Assembly (NCBI RefSeq): GCF_013386115.1
Contig: NZ_JACAOR010000013.1
Span: 415,175 to 479,174 of the forward strand
Source: Pseudomonas gingeri
GTDB taxonomy: Bacteria > Pseudomonadota > Gammaproteobacteria > Pseudomonadales > Pseudomonadaceae
Length of the DNA stretch: 64,000 nt
Reading direction: 5' to 3'
A program made the position numbers and the translations under genes. The notes beneath the pieces are model-generated. The model saw nothing but the letters and a program-made list of their open reading frames with translations. It had not been told where the DNA came from and did not search any database. Each line of letters starts with the position of its first letter. Position 1 is the first letter of the stretch. Positions 9,455 through 17,564 of this stretch are shown here, one piece after another.

Positions 9455-9859
9455 TCAAAGCGCCCGTTTATGGCGTTCGCGCAGCTCTTCACGTTCTTTG
9501 GCTTCGATGCACAGGCTCGCGGTGGGCCGCAGCAGCAGGCGCTTGAGACCGATCGGTTCGCCGGTCTCGCGGCACCAGCCGTATTCGCCACGGGCCAGGC
9601 TGTCGAGGGTCTGGTCGATCTTGTCCAGCAGCTTCTTCTCCCGCTCCAGCAGGCGCAGTTGCCATTGCCGCTGCTCTTCGGCGCTGCCGATATCCGCCGG
9701 ATCGCTGCTCGGTTCGTGTTCGCGCAGGACGTCGAACTCGCCGCTGATACGCTCCTGCAGCTCACGGCGCTGGCTCAGCAACAGCTCGCGGAAGAACCCT
9801 TGCTGCGCATCGTTCATGTAATCCGCCTCGGGCTGGGCGAGCAGTTCTTGTTCAGTCAT
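9455..9859 (-). CDS. dksA2: DksA2, zinc-independent DksA paralog
   Basis: The 134-residue transcription factor has a coiled-coil region (LLLSQRRELQERISGEFDVLRE with DPAD near its tip, then RQWQLRLLEREKKLLDKID) and a C-terminal globular part. Canonical DksA has a four-Cys zinc finger; here only the first and third Cys remain (GWCRETGEPI and ASLCIEAKE), the others being Thr and Ala. This C/T/C/A signature defines DksA2, which can replace DksA at RNA polymerase with ppGpp when zinc is low. The start at 9859 gives the conserved N-terminus although its Shine-Dalgarno is poor; ATG 9817 has a better one (GAGG) but would remove conserved residues. It is first in the zigA operon. Confidence 0.93.
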   Translation of the reverse strand: MTEQELLAQPEADYMNDAQQGFFRELLLSQRRELQERISGEFDVLREHEPSSDPADIGSAEEQRQWQLRLLEREKKLLDKIDQTLDSLARGEYGWCRETGEPIGLKRLLLRPTASLCIEAKEREELRERHKRAL

Positions 9860-9888
9860 GGGAGGTCAGGCGTCGGGGATTTATTTAA

Positions 9889-9903
9889 TGTTATATTATA
9901 ACA
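9889..9903. promoter_or_regulatory. Zur box in the dksA2 / small-protein divergent promoter
   Basis: TGTTATATTATAACA is a 7-1-7 palindrome identical to the core of the gammaproteobacterial Zur consensus (GTTATAnTATAAC). It lies 30 bases upstream of dksA2 and 80 bases upstream of the secreted protein at 9983, in a local AT-rich patch. Zur with zinc would repress transcription here. Confidence 0.88.
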
Positions 9904-9982
9904 ATGCAATTTAGCCAATCCCCGCTTGCTCGCCGCGACGAAGGGCGCAATGCTGGAGCCGATACCTTCCACGAGAACGCCG

Positions 9983-10360
9983 ATGCGCCCTGTCCTGAAA
10001 CGCTCGCTGCTGAGCCTGCTGCTGGTTGCCGCCAGCGCCTCGGCGCAGATCCCCGGCCCGCTGACCAACTGCACCCGCAGCGCCACGCTGCTGGCGTGCA
10101 AGGACGCCGCCGGCAACGCCTATGGCGTCGCCACAGTGGGCAAGACGATTTACCTGCAAGGTTTCGAAGTGATCGGCAAGCGCTACTGGGCGCAGACCAG
10201 CAGCCGCTACGGGCAACTGACCTTCTTCACCGGCATCGCCTCGGATGGCGAAGCCTGGGTGGGCTACAGCCGGCGCGTCGGCTGGACCACCCAGAACCGG
10301 TTTTCCAGCTCAGGCGGCTTGAGCAGGAAATTTGTCTGCGATCGGATGGTGGGCTGCTAG
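9983..10360 (+). CDS. Small secreted protein of unknown function in the Zur island
   Basis: The 125-residue product begins at 9983 with a signal peptide (MRPVLKRSLLSLLLVAASASA, cleavage before QIPGP). In-frame ATGs at 9926 and 9950 would put a charged extension before it and are less likely. The mature part has four Cys, in the order NCTRS, LLACKD, FVCDR and a final C. The central part is rich in Gly, Tyr and Trp (GQLTFFTGIASDGEAWVGYSRR). I do not recognise a family. It shares an intergenic region and Zur box with dksA2, so it may be induced by zinc limitation. Confidence 0.65.
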   Translation: MRPVLKRSLLSLLLVAASASAQIPGPLTNCTRSATLLACKDAAGNAYGVATVGKTIYLQGFEVIGKRYWAQTSSRYGQLTFFTGIASDGEAWVGYSRRVGWTTQNRFSSSGGLSRKFVCDRMVGC

Positions 10361-10384
10361 CGCCCTCGAGAAATGACGCCCTCC

Positions 10385-10473
10385 CGTGCAGGAGCCGGCT
10401 TGCCGGCGATGGCGGCCGAACAGTCGATGCAAGACTTGCCGGCCTCATCGCCAGCAAGCCGGCTCCTACAGGG
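10385..10473. repeat. REPIN: two inverted REP units
   Basis: CAGGAGCCGGCTTGCCGGCGATGG near 10388 faces the inverted CATCGCCAGCAAGCCGGCTCCTACAG ending at about 10471. It sits between the convergent secreted-protein and amidase genes. The outer bases are GCAGGAGC/GCTCCTAC rather than GTGGGAGC. Confidence 0.7.
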
Positions 10474-10507
10474 GTAGCGGTTATCCAGACACCCCGCAGC
10501 GACGGAT

Positions 10508-11737
10508 CTATACCAACCCTTCCTGCACCTGCTGTTGCCGCCAGGCGATATAGCTGTCCTGTGGCGGGTTCTTCTCGAAGTAGGTCTTCAAGCCCTGGAA
10601 CAGGCCATCGGCAATCGCCTGCTGGTGCCGGGCGGTGACCAGGCGTTCGCTGTCGCGGACGTTGGAAATGAAGCCGGTCTCCACCAGGATCGACGGCACG
10701 TCCGGCGACTTCAGCACCGCGAAGCCGGCCTGCTCCACGCGTTTCTGGTGCAGGGTGGTGATGCCTTCCAGGCTGCCGAGAACGGTGTGACCCAGTTGCA
10801 GGCTGGCGGCAATGGTGGCGTTCATCGACATGTCGAGGATCACCCCGGCCAGCATCGGGTCCTTGTCCTTGAGGTTGAGCAGACTCTGGGCCCCGATCAG
10901 GTCGGCGCCGTTTTCGCGCTGGGCCATGAACCGCGCGGTGGTCGAGGTCGCGCCGCCTTCGGACAGGCAATACACCGAGGCACCCGATGCGGTGATGCGT
11001 GGCGCGGCGTCGGCATGCACCGAGATAAACATGTCGGCGTTGTTCTTGCGGGAAAACTCCACGCGCTTGCGCAGCGGCACGAAGAAGTCGTCGTTGCGCA
11101 CCAGGCGCACATCGAAGCCCTTCTCGCGCTTCAGGCGCTTGGCCAGCAGTTGGGCGATGGACAGCACCACATCTTTCTCGCGCTGGCCCTTCGAACCCAG
11201 GGCCCCCGGGTCCTTGCCGCCATGTCCCGGATCGACCACCACCATGATGGCGCGCTTGGGATGCGGCTTGCCGGGCGCGGTTTCCTGCCGTACCTGGGGA
11301 GCCGCGGCCGCCGCCAGGGTCTGCGGCGCCACGCCGGCGGTGCCATTGCTGGTCAGGTCGAGCACCAGCCGATGGCCCTGGCCGTCCTGGGGCGGCAGCA
11401 GGAAGCTGTTGAGCTGGATCGGCGTCGCCAGGTCGAGGACGATCCGGGTGTCCCCCTGGCCGAAATGCCCGGAGCGGATCGAACGGATCACCGTGTTCTT
11501 CAAGGCCAGCTGGCTGAAATCGCCGGTCAGCTTCGCCCCGCTCAGGTCGATGATCAGCCGCTCGGGCGAGGTCAGGGAAAACGTCTTGTATTGCACCGGG
11601 CCGCTGAGATCGAGCACCAGGCGCAGCTTGTCGCCGGTACGCCACAGGCGCGCATTCTGGATCTGTGCCGCGGACAGGCCCAGGGGTATGAAGGCCGCAC
11701 CGGCCAACAGGAAATTGAGCAGCTGACGTCTATGCAT
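10508..11737 (-). CDS. N-acetylmuramoyl-L-alanine amidase (AmiB/C type) in the Zur island
   Basis: The 409-residue protein has a signal sequence of Tat-like appearance (MHRRQLLNFLLAGAAF), an N-terminal AMIN domain (about residues 25-130) and a C-terminal Amidase_3 domain (about 160-390). The zinc-hydrolase motifs are present: DPGHGGKDPGA, QREKDV, SVHADA and the catalytic Glu in VETGFISN. It would cleave the amide between MurNAc and the stem peptide in the periplasm. Genomes of this group carry another amiC/amiB; this copy lacks LysM repeats and starts 87 bases from the Zur box at 11824-11836. The paralog is presumed to be induced by zinc starvation. Its ligands are intact, so it still needs metal. 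Confidence 0.88.
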   Translation of the reverse strand: MHRRQLLNFLLAGAAFIPLGLSAAQIQNARLWRTGDKLRLVLDLSGPVQYKTFSLTSPERLIIDLSGAKLTGDFSQLALKNTVIRSIRSGHFGQGDTRIVLDLATPIQLNSFLLPPQDGQGHRLVLDLTSNGTAGVAPQTLAAAAAPQVRQETAPGKPHPKRAIMVVVDPGHGGKDPGALGSKGQREKDVVLSIAQLLAKRLKREKGFDVRLVRNDDFFVPLRKRVEFSRKNNADMFISVHADAAPRITASGASVYCLSEGGATSTTARFMAQRENGADLIGAQSLLNLKDKDPMLAGVILDMSMNATIAASLQLGHTVLGSLEGITTLHQKRVEQAGFAVLKSPDVPSILVETGFISNVRDSERLVTARHQQAIADGLFQGLKTYFEKNPPQDSYIAWRQQQVQEGLV

Positions 11738-11823
11738 GAACCGATAACCAAAAATTAAGGGAGCGTCCGTACTCGATATCGCTGTGTGAAAGCCCCAGCA
11801 AAAAAGGCATCGTCGACCGAATA

Positions 11824-11836
11824 GTTATAATATAAC
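11824..11836. promoter_or_regulatory. Zur box between the amidase and folE2
   Basis: GTTATAATATAAC is a perfect 6-1-6 palindrome matching the Zur core. It is 33-45 bases upstream of folE2 and 87 bases upstream of the divergent amidase, so one site could control both transcripts. Confidence 0.88.
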
Positions 11837-11868
11837 ATGTCATTTTATTTCCGACGATGGACCTGCTC

Positions 11869-12765
11869 ATGAATGCGTTGACGCTGCCGGATATCGCCGC
11901 GCAGTCATCCCGGCAAGCCTTGCCCCTTGAGTGGGTGGGCATGTGCGGCATTGCTCTACCGGTCGCAATTGGCGGCCACCGTCTCAATGCGAAAGCCGAC
12001 GCCGGCGTCAGTCTCGACGACGGCGAAGCGCGTGGCATCCACATGTCGCGCCTGTACCTGGCCCTGGAGCGCCTGGAACAGCAAGAGCTGACGCCCGCGC
12101 TGATCCGTGAGGTGCTGCAGCAGTTCCTCGACAGCCACGACGGCTTGTCCCACAACGCCTACCTGCGCATTCATACCGACCTGTTGCTCAAGCGCCCAGC
12201 GTTGGTCAGTCCGCTGGCCGGCTGGAAAACCTATCCAGTCAGTGTGTTAGCCGAACTGAAAAACGGAATGTTCCACGTGGAACTAAAAATTGACGTGGCT
12301 TATTCCTCGACCTGCCCCTGCTCGGCAGCCCTCGCCCGACAACTGATCCAGCAACAATTCGCCAACGACTTCGCCAACAAGCCTCTGGAGCACAGCGATA
12401 TCCTCAGCTGGCTCGGCGGTACCCAGGGCATCGTCGCTACACCGCATAGCCAGCGCAGCATTGCACACCTGCAAATTCATCTTGATGAAAAAACGTATCG
12501 GTTTCCCTTCGAGGACCTGATCGACGACGTCGAGGCCGCCCTCGGCACCGCCGTGCAGACCGCCGTGAAACGCGCGGACGAGCAGGCCTTTGCCCTCGCC
12601 AACGGCCAGAACCTGATGTTCTGCGAAGACGCCGCACGCCGTCTCAACCTGGCGCTCAAGCGCTCGGAAGCGGTACAGGGTTTCCAATTGCGGGTGGTGC
12701 ATGCCGAAAGCCTGCACGCCCATGACGCGGTGGCCGAAAGCCGCTGGAACTGGAGGCAGTCATGA
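11869..12765 (+). CDS. folE2: GTP cyclohydrolase FolE2 (type IB, zinc-independent)
   Basis: The 298-residue COG1469 enzyme converts GTP to dihydroneopterin triphosphate for folate synthesis. The characteristic catalytic Cys lies in YSSTCPCSAAL near residue 140, with EVHGMSH-like and AELKNGMFHVELKIDVAY segments typical of the T-fold. FolE2 can use Mn2+ or other metals instead of the Zn2+ required by FolE and is expressed under zinc limitation. ATG 11869 (MNALTLPDIAA) gives the usual N-terminus; ATG 11857 is four codons upstream and also possible. It is first in a long operon; its stop overlaps the next start (ATGA). A parS site lies inside it. Confidence 0.93.
   Translation: MNALTLPDIAAQSSRQALPLEWVGMCGIALPVAIGGHRLNAKADAGVSLDDGEARGIHMSRLYLALERLEQQELTPALIREVLQQFLDSHDGLSHNAYLRIHTDLLLKRPALVSPLAGWKTYPVSVLAELKNGMFHVELKIDVAYSSTCPCSAALARQLIQQQFANDFANKPLEHSDILSWLGGTQGIVATPHSQRSIAHLQIHLDEKTYRFPFEDLIDDVEAALGTAVQTAVKRADEQAFALANGQNLMFCEDAARRLNLALKRSEAVQGFQLRVVHAESLHAHDAVAESRWNWRQS
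12269..12284. other. parS-like centromere site inside folE2
   Basis: TGTTCCACGTGGAACT contains the 14-base palindrome GTTCCACGTGGAAC, the Pseudomonas variant of the bacterial parS consensus bound by ParB. parB and parA are in the same window about 49 kb away. It lies in coding sequence; the same 14-mer occurs at 44245-44258. Confidence 0.82.
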
Positions 12766-13430
12766 TCCGCTGCCAAGGCCTGCGCTGGGGCGCACCGGGC
12801 CAACCCCTCACGCCCGCGGTGGATTTCGAACTGGCCGCCGGTAGCCTGACGGGCGTGATCGGCGCCAACGGCACCGGCAAAAGCAGCCTGCTGAAGGTGA
12901 TCGCCGGGCTGCAAAAACCCTTGGCGGGCAAGGTCATCCTCGATGTTCCACGGCGTGGCAACCTGTCTTTCCTGCCGCAGCAACAGCACCTCGACCGGCA
13001 ATTTCCCATCAGCCTGCAAGAGCTGGTAGCGGCCGGCTTCTGGGGCATCAAGCTGACGCCGCAGCAACGTAGCGAACGCCTGGAGGCGGTGCTGGAAGAC
13101 TGGTGCCTGAGCGGCCTGGAGCACCGTCCGTTGATGGCCTTGTCCGGTGGCGAATTGCAACGCGCCCTGCTCGCCCGCCTGAGCCTGGCCGAAGCGCCGA
13201 TCCTGCTGCTCGACGAACCCCATGCCGCGCTCGACGAGGATGGCAATGCCCTGCTGTGGAAACATATCCATGCCTGGCACGCGGCGGGTCGCACCCTGGT
13301 GGTGGTCTGCCATGACCTGGCCTCCGTGCGTCACCACATCCCCGACGCCTTGCGAATCAAGAGCAGCGGCTGCGTGCTGGCCCCGAGCACCGAACTGATC
13401 GTGCAACAGCCGATCACGCGGGTGGCCTGA
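12762..13430 (+). CDS. Metal (zinc) ABC transporter ATP-binding protein, ZnuC-like
   Basis: The 222-residue ATPase has Walker A GANGTGKSSLLK, Q-loop FLPQQQH, signature LSGGELQRALLARL, Walker B ILLLDEPHAALD and the switch His in VVVCHDLASV. It would energise metal import with the permease and binding protein that follow. The ATG overlaps the folE2 stop by four bases and its own stop shares a base with the permease ATG (TGATG), indicating one translationally coupled operon. Being behind a Zur box argues for zinc; related Mn/Fe importers look alike. A canonical znuABC is probably elsewhere. Confidence 0.87.
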   Translation: MIRCQGLRWGAPGQPLTPAVDFELAAGSLTGVIGANGTGKSSLLKVIAGLQKPLAGKVILDVPRRGNLSFLPQQQHLDRQFPISLQELVAAGFWGIKLTPQQRSERLEAVLEDWCLSGLEHRPLMALSGGELQRALLARLSLAEAPILLLDEPHAALDEDGNALLWKHIHAWHAAGRTLVVVCHDLASVRHHIPDALRIKSSGCVLAPSTELIVQQPITRVA

Positions 13431-14299
13431 TGCTGATGTTTGCCCACCATCTCTGGCAGCCGTTCCAGGATTTCGTCTTCATGCGCCGGGCGTTGCTCGG
13501 TGGCCTGGTGCTGGCCTGCAGTACCGCGCCGCTGGGGGTGTTCCTGATCCTGCGGCGCATGAGCCTGATCGGCGACGCGGTGGCCCACGGCATCCTGCCG
13601 GGTGCCGCCCTGGGTTTCTGGATCGCCGGGCTGAGCCTGCCGGCCCTGACCCTCGGCGGCCTCGGCGCGGGCATGGGCATGGCCGGCCTGTCGGCCTGGA
13701 TCACCCGCCGCACCGGCCTGCGCGAAGACGCCAGCCTCGCGGCGATCTATCCGATCTCCCTGGCCAGCGGCGTGCTGATCCTCGGCATCGCCGGCAAGCG
13801 CCTGGACCTGCTGCACCTGCTGTTCGGCTCGGCGCTGGCGGTGGATGGACCGACCCTGACCGGCATGCTCTGGGTCTGCAGCATCAGCCTGGTGCTGCTG
13901 GCGGCGATCTACCGACCGCTGCTGCTGGACACCCTTGACCCGCTGTTCCTGCAGACCGTCAGCCGCCTCGGCCCGTTGGCCCACGGGGTGTTCCTGACCC
14001 TGGTGGTACTCAACCTGGTGATCGGCTTCCAGGCCATCGGTGCGCTGATGGTGGTCGGCCTGATGATGCTGCCGGCCATCGCCTCGCGTTTCTGGAGTCG
14101 GCGCCTGCCGGTGCTGATGGCGATCGCGGCGCTGATCGGCTGTGTCTCGGTCACCCTCGGATTATTGCTGTCGTTCTACTACTCGCTGCCCAGCGGCCCG
14201 GCCATCGTGCTGGTGGCAGGCGGCTTTTACCTGCTGTCCGTGGTTTTCGGTCCGGTGCACGGTCTGCTGCGCCGACCGCCCTTGCCTACATCCCAATGA
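13430..14299 (+). CDS. Metal (zinc) ABC transporter permease, ZnuB/TroC-like
   Basis: The 289-residue ABC-3 family permease has about eight hydrophobic segments. Family landmarks include MSLIGDAVAHGILPGAALGF and GALMVVGLMMLPAIASRFW. It forms the membrane channel of the importer with the ATPase that overlaps its start and the binding protein whose gene follows 11 bases after the stop. Length is typical. Confidence 0.88.
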   Translation: MLMFAHHLWQPFQDFVFMRRALLGGLVLACSTAPLGVFLILRRMSLIGDAVAHGILPGAALGFWIAGLSLPALTLGGLGAGMGMAGLSAWITRRTGLREDASLAAIYPISLASGVLILGIAGKRLDLLHLLFGSALAVDGPTLTGMLWVCSISLVLLAAIYRPLLLDTLDPLFLQTVSRLGPLAHGVFLTLVVLNLVIGFQAIGALMVVGLMMLPAIASRFWSRRLPVLMAIAALIGCVSVTLGLLLSFYYSLPSGPAIVLVAGGFYLLSVVFGPVHGLLRRPPLPTSQ

Positions 14300-14310
14300 G
14301 GTGTCACCCG

Positions 14311-15198
14311 ATGCGCGCTTTACTCGTGTTGTTCAGCTCCATGCTGGCCTTGTCATTGAACCTGTCCAGCGCCCAGGCGGCGGACAAGCTTCCCGTGGTC
14401 GCCAGCTTCAGTATCCTGCGAGATATCACCCAACAGATCGGCGGCGATCATATCGAGGTCACCGGCATGGTCGGCCCGGATGCGGACGCCCACACCTACG
14501 AGCCGACCCCGGATGACGCCAAGGCGCTGCTCAAGGCCAAGCTGATCGTCAAGAACGGCCTGGGCTTCGAACCCTGGCTCGACCGCCTGGTGACCAGCAC
14601 CGAAACCAAGGCCACCGTGGTCACCGCCAGCAAGGGCGTGATTTCCCACACCATGGAAGAGGACGGCGAGACCATTCCCGATCCGCACGCCTGGCACAAC
14701 CTGGCGAACGCCGAGCTGTACGTGAACAACATCACCAAGGCGCTGATCCAGGTCGACCCGGCGAACAAGGACGACTACACCCGCAACAGCCAAGCCTACC
14801 TGAAGCAGATCTATCGTCTGCTGGCCGAAGCCAAGGTCAAGCTCGGCAACCTGCCTGCCGGCAACCGTCGCATCGTCACCTCCCATGACGCCTTCGGTTA
14901 CCTGGGCCAGGCCTACGGTATCCAGTTCCTCGCTCCCCAGGGCCTGTCCACCGAGCGTGAACCCTCCGCCGCCGAAGTCGCCACGCTGATCACGCAGATC
15001 CGCAAGGACAAGGTCAAGGCCGTGTTCATGGAGAACATCAAGGACGCCCGCCTGCTCAAGCAGATCGCTGACGAGAGCGGCGCGCAGATCGGCGGCACCC
15101 TGTACTCCGATGCCCTCGCGGCCGAAGGCCCGGCGAGCACCTTTACCGGATTGTTCGAATACAACATGAACACCCTGCACGCGGCGCTGAGCAAATGA
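14311..15198 (+). CDS. Metal-binding periplasmic protein of the ABC importer (ZnuA/TroA family)
   Basis: The 295-residue protein starts at 14311 with TGAGGTG upstream; an ATG at 14296 overlaps the permease stop but would spoil the signal peptide (MRALLVLFSSMLALSLNLSSAQA). The cluster A-I metal ligands are visible: His in DADAHTYEP, His in DPHAWHN, His in TSHDAFGYL and Asp in YSDALA. The variable loop (EEDGETIPDP) is acidic and short, unlike the long His-rich loop of ZnuA, so this is closer to TroA/AztC-like receptors. Zinc is the likely ligand because of the operon, but Mn2+ is not excluded. Confidence 0.87.
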   Translation: MRALLVLFSSMLALSLNLSSAQAADKLPVVASFSILRDITQQIGGDHIEVTGMVGPDADAHTYEPTPDDAKALLKAKLIVKNGLGFEPWLDRLVTSTETKATVVTASKGVISHTMEEDGETIPDPHAWHNLANAELYVNNITKALIQVDPANKDDYTRNSQAYLKQIYRLLAEAKVKLGNLPAGNRRIVTSHDAFGYLGQAYGIQFLAPQGLSTEREPSAAEVATLITQIRKDKVKAVFMENIKDARLLKQIADESGAQIGGTLYSDALAAEGPASTFTGLFEYNMNTLHAALSK

Positions 15199-15629
15199 CC
15201 GCGCGGCCGCCCCTGTCGATGCTCGATCTGGAGAGCGCGGCGACGGGCAGCCGCTGGCCCCTCGCGGCAGTGCTCGAGGCACTGCCGTGGAACGATGACG
15301 GCCTGATCGCCGCCATCGCCCAGCAACACGACAGCGGCGAAGTGCTGATGCTCGCCTGGATGAATCGCCAGGCCCTGGCCGAAACCCTCGAGCAACGCCA
15401 GGTCTGCTACTGGTCGCGCTCGCGCCAGCGGCTGTGGCGCAAGGGCGAAAGCTCGGGACATCGCCAGCGCCTGGTGGAGGCCCGCCTCGATTGCGACGGC
15501 GACGCCATCCTGCTGTTGGTCGAGCAACAGGGCCCGGCCTGCCATACCGGGCGCCCCAACTGTTTCTACAACGCGATTCGTGGTGGCGCGGTGGAAGTCA
15601 TCAGCGCCCCCGAGGAGACCTCTGCATGA
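15195..15629 (+). CDS. hisI: Phosphoribosyl-AMP cyclohydrolase paralog (HisI2)
   Basis: The 144-residue protein carries the HisI core: LAWMNRQAL, CYWSRSRQRLWRKGESSGH, ARLDCDGDAILLLVEQ and GPACHTGRPNCFYN. These hold the Asp/Cys residues that bind Mg2+ and Zn2+. It opens the adenine ring of PR-AMP in histidine synthesis. The ordinary hisI lies in the his operon in Pseudomonas, so this copy is a paralog under zinc control. All three zinc Cys are kept, so it is not obviously zinc-independent. About 30 extra N-terminal residues precede the core. Both ends overlap neighbours by ATGA, placing it inside the folE2 operon. Confidence 0.88.
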   Translation: MTARPPLSMLDLESAATGSRWPLAAVLEALPWNDDGLIAAIAQQHDSGEVLMLAWMNRQALAETLEQRQVCYWSRSRQRLWRKGESSGHRQRLVEARLDCDGDAILLLVEQQGPACHTGRPNCFYNAIRGGAVEVISAPEETSA

Positions 15630-16186
15630 TTCGCAAGAACCCTTCCGGCGACCTGCCGGTCATCGCCGAGTCCGCCTATGTGGACAAGACCGCGATCATC
15701 TGCGGCAAGGTGGTGATCGGCGAGAACGTCTTTGTCGGCCCCTACGCGGTGATCCGCGCCGACGAAGTGAATGAACGCGGCGAGATGGACCCCATCGTCA
15801 TCGGCGCCAACTCGAATATCCAGGACGGCGTGGTGATCCACTCCAAGTCCGGCGCGGCGGTGACCATCGGCGAGTTCACCTCCATCGCCCACCGTTCGAT
15901 CGTCCACGGCCCCTGCACGGTCGGCAACCGGGTCTTCATCGGTTTCAACAGCGTGCTGTTCAACTGCGCGGTGGGTGACGGCAGTGTGGTGCGGCACAAC
16001 TCGGTGGTCGACGGTCGCGACCTGCCCCCTGGTTTCTATGTGCCCTCCACTACCCGCATCGGGCCAAGCACCGACCTGTCGCAGTTCCCTCCGGTGAGTG
16101 TCAGTGCCTCGGAGTTTTCCGAGGATGTGGCGCGCACCAACGTCGATCTGGTCCGGGGCTACAAGGCCCTGCAAAACGAGTTCTGA
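15626..16186 (+). CDS. Gamma-class carbonic anhydrase-like protein
   Basis: The 186-residue protein is a left-handed beta-helix of hexapeptide repeats (IICGKVVIGENVFVGPYAVIRAD, IVIGANSNIQDGVVIH, VTIGEFTSIAHRSIVHG, CTVGNRVFIGFNSVLF). The three His that bind the active-site metal are present in VVIHSK, IAHRS and VHG. A C-terminal tail (DLSQFPPVSVSASEFSEDVARTN) resembles the CcmM/CamH extension. It would hydrate CO2 using Zn, Fe or Co; gamma enzymes can work with Fe2+, which would suit zinc limitation. ATGA overlap with hisI2 and a two-base gap to the next gene place it in the operon. Confidence 0.85.
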   Translation: MIRKNPSGDLPVIAESAYVDKTAIICGKVVIGENVFVGPYAVIRADEVNERGEMDPIVIGANSNIQDGVVIHSKSGAAVTIGEFTSIAHRSIVHGPCTVGNRVFIGFNSVLFNCAVGDGSVVRHNSVVDGRDLPPGFYVPSTTRIGPSTDLSQFPPVSVSASEFSEDVARTNVDLVRGYKALQNEF

Positions 16187-16188
16187 AC

Positions 16189-17526
16189 ATGAGCAGCCTG
16201 CTGATCCGCAATGCCCGCGTGGTGAACGAGGGCCGTGAGTTCGACGCCGATGTCCGGGTGCTCAACGGCCGCATCGAACATATTGCCCCACAGATCAGCA
16301 ATGCCAGCGCCGACCGGGAAATCGACGCGGCCGGCGACTGGCTGCTGCCGGGAATGATCGACGACCAGGTGCACTTCCGCGATCCCGGCGCGCCGCACAA
16401 GGGCAGCCTCCATACCGAGTCCCGGGCGGCAGTGGCCGGCGGCATCACCAGCTACATGGACATGCCCAACACCCGGCCGGCGACCCTGACCCTCGACGCC
16501 CTGGCCGACAAGAAGCGGCGGGCGGCGATCAACTCGGTGGCCAACTACGGTTTTCATTTCGGTGTCAGCAACGACAACCTCGACACCGTGGCGGCCCTCG
16601 ATCCGCGGCAGGTGGCCGGGGTCAAGGTGTTCATGGGCGCCTCGACGGGCAATATGCTGGTGGACGACCCACGGGTGCTCGAACGGCTGTTCGCCGAGGT
16701 CCCGACCATCCTGCTGGCGCATTGCGAACACACGCCGACCATCGACCAGCGCATGGACAATCTGCGCGAACTGTTCGGCGACATGATCCCGCCCGGCGCC
16801 CATCCGCTGATCCGCAACGCCGAGGCCTGTTATCGCTCCTCGTCGCTGGCGGTCGAGCTGGCCAGGCGACATGGCACCCGCCTGCATGTCCTGCACCTGA
16901 CCAGCGAGCGCGAACTGGCACTGTTCGAAAACAAGCCGCTGAGCGAAAAACGCATCACCGCCGAGGTCTGCCTGCATCACCTGCTGTTCGATGACCGCGA
17001 CTACCCGCGCCTGGGCAACCTGATCAAATGCAATCCGGCGATCAAGCACCAGTCGGATCGCGACGCCTTGCGCGAAGCGCTGCTGAGCAACCGCCTGGAT
17101 GTGATCGGCAGCGATCACGCACCGCACACCTGGGAAGAAAAACAGCGGCCCTACAGCGAAGCACCTTCCGGCTTGCCGCTGGTCCAGCACGCGCTGCCGG
17201 CGCTGATGGAGCTGGTGGCGGCCAAGGTCCTGCCGCTGACCACCCTGGTGGCAAAGACCAGCCACCGGGTTGCCGACCTGTTCGCCATTCCCGAGCGCGG
17301 CTACCTGCGCGAAGGCTACTGGGCCGACCTGGTGCTGATGAACCGTCAGCCGGTGAACCGCGCGGTCAGTAACGAACCGATTCTCTACCAGTGCGGCTGG
17401 ACCCCGTTTGTCGAACGCAGCTTTCGCCATCACGTCGGCACCACGGTGGTGTCCGGGCAGATCGCCTGGCATGCCGGACAGATCCATGACAACTGCCAGG
17501 GCCAGCCCCTGCAGTTTCTTCGCTGA
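16189..17526 (+). CDS. Dihydroorotase paralog (PyrC/PyrQ-like) with altered metal motif
   Basis: The 445-residue amidohydrolase closes carbamoyl-aspartate to dihydroorotate in pyrimidine synthesis. It has TIM-barrel amidohydrolase motifs: GMIDDQVHFRDPG, MDMPNTRP, the carbamylated-Lys segment GVKVFMGAS, AHCEHT, LHVLHLTS and GSDHAPH. The usual D-x-H-x-H at strand 1 is D-D-Q-V-H, so one zinc-ligand His is Gln. This is known to me from a subgroup of class I enzymes and may change metal need. It follows the carbonic anhydrase by two bases. A second pyrC is expected elsewhere in the genome. Loss of activity or altered metal preference is inference. Confidence 0.87.
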   Translation: MSSLLIRNARVVNEGREFDADVRVLNGRIEHIAPQISNASADREIDAAGDWLLPGMIDDQVHFRDPGAPHKGSLHTESRAAVAGGITSYMDMPNTRPATLTLDALADKKRRAAINSVANYGFHFGVSNDNLDTVAALDPRQVAGVKVFMGASTGNMLVDDPRVLERLFAEVPTILLAHCEHTPTIDQRMDNLRELFGDMIPPGAHPLIRNAEACYRSSSLAVELARRHGTRLHVLHLTSERELALFENKPLSEKRITAEVCLHHLLFDDRDYPRLGNLIKCNPAIKHQSDRDALREALLSNRLDVIGSDHAPHTWEEKQRPYSEAPSGLPLVQHALPALMELVAAKVLPLTTLVAKTSHRVADLFAIPERGYLREGYWADLVLMNRQPVNRAVSNEPILYQCGWTPFVERSFRHHVGTTVVSGQIAWHAGQIHDNCQGQPLQFLR

Positions 17527-17564
17527 TCCACCTTTATCGCCTGATCGACCAAGGACACCCCTCG

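Noticed and set aside
12477..13406. Long open frame on the minus strand opposite folE2 and the ABC ATPase
   Set aside because: It is the antisense shadow of two well-supported plus-strand genes, as is common in high-GC DNA; its translation has no domain pattern.
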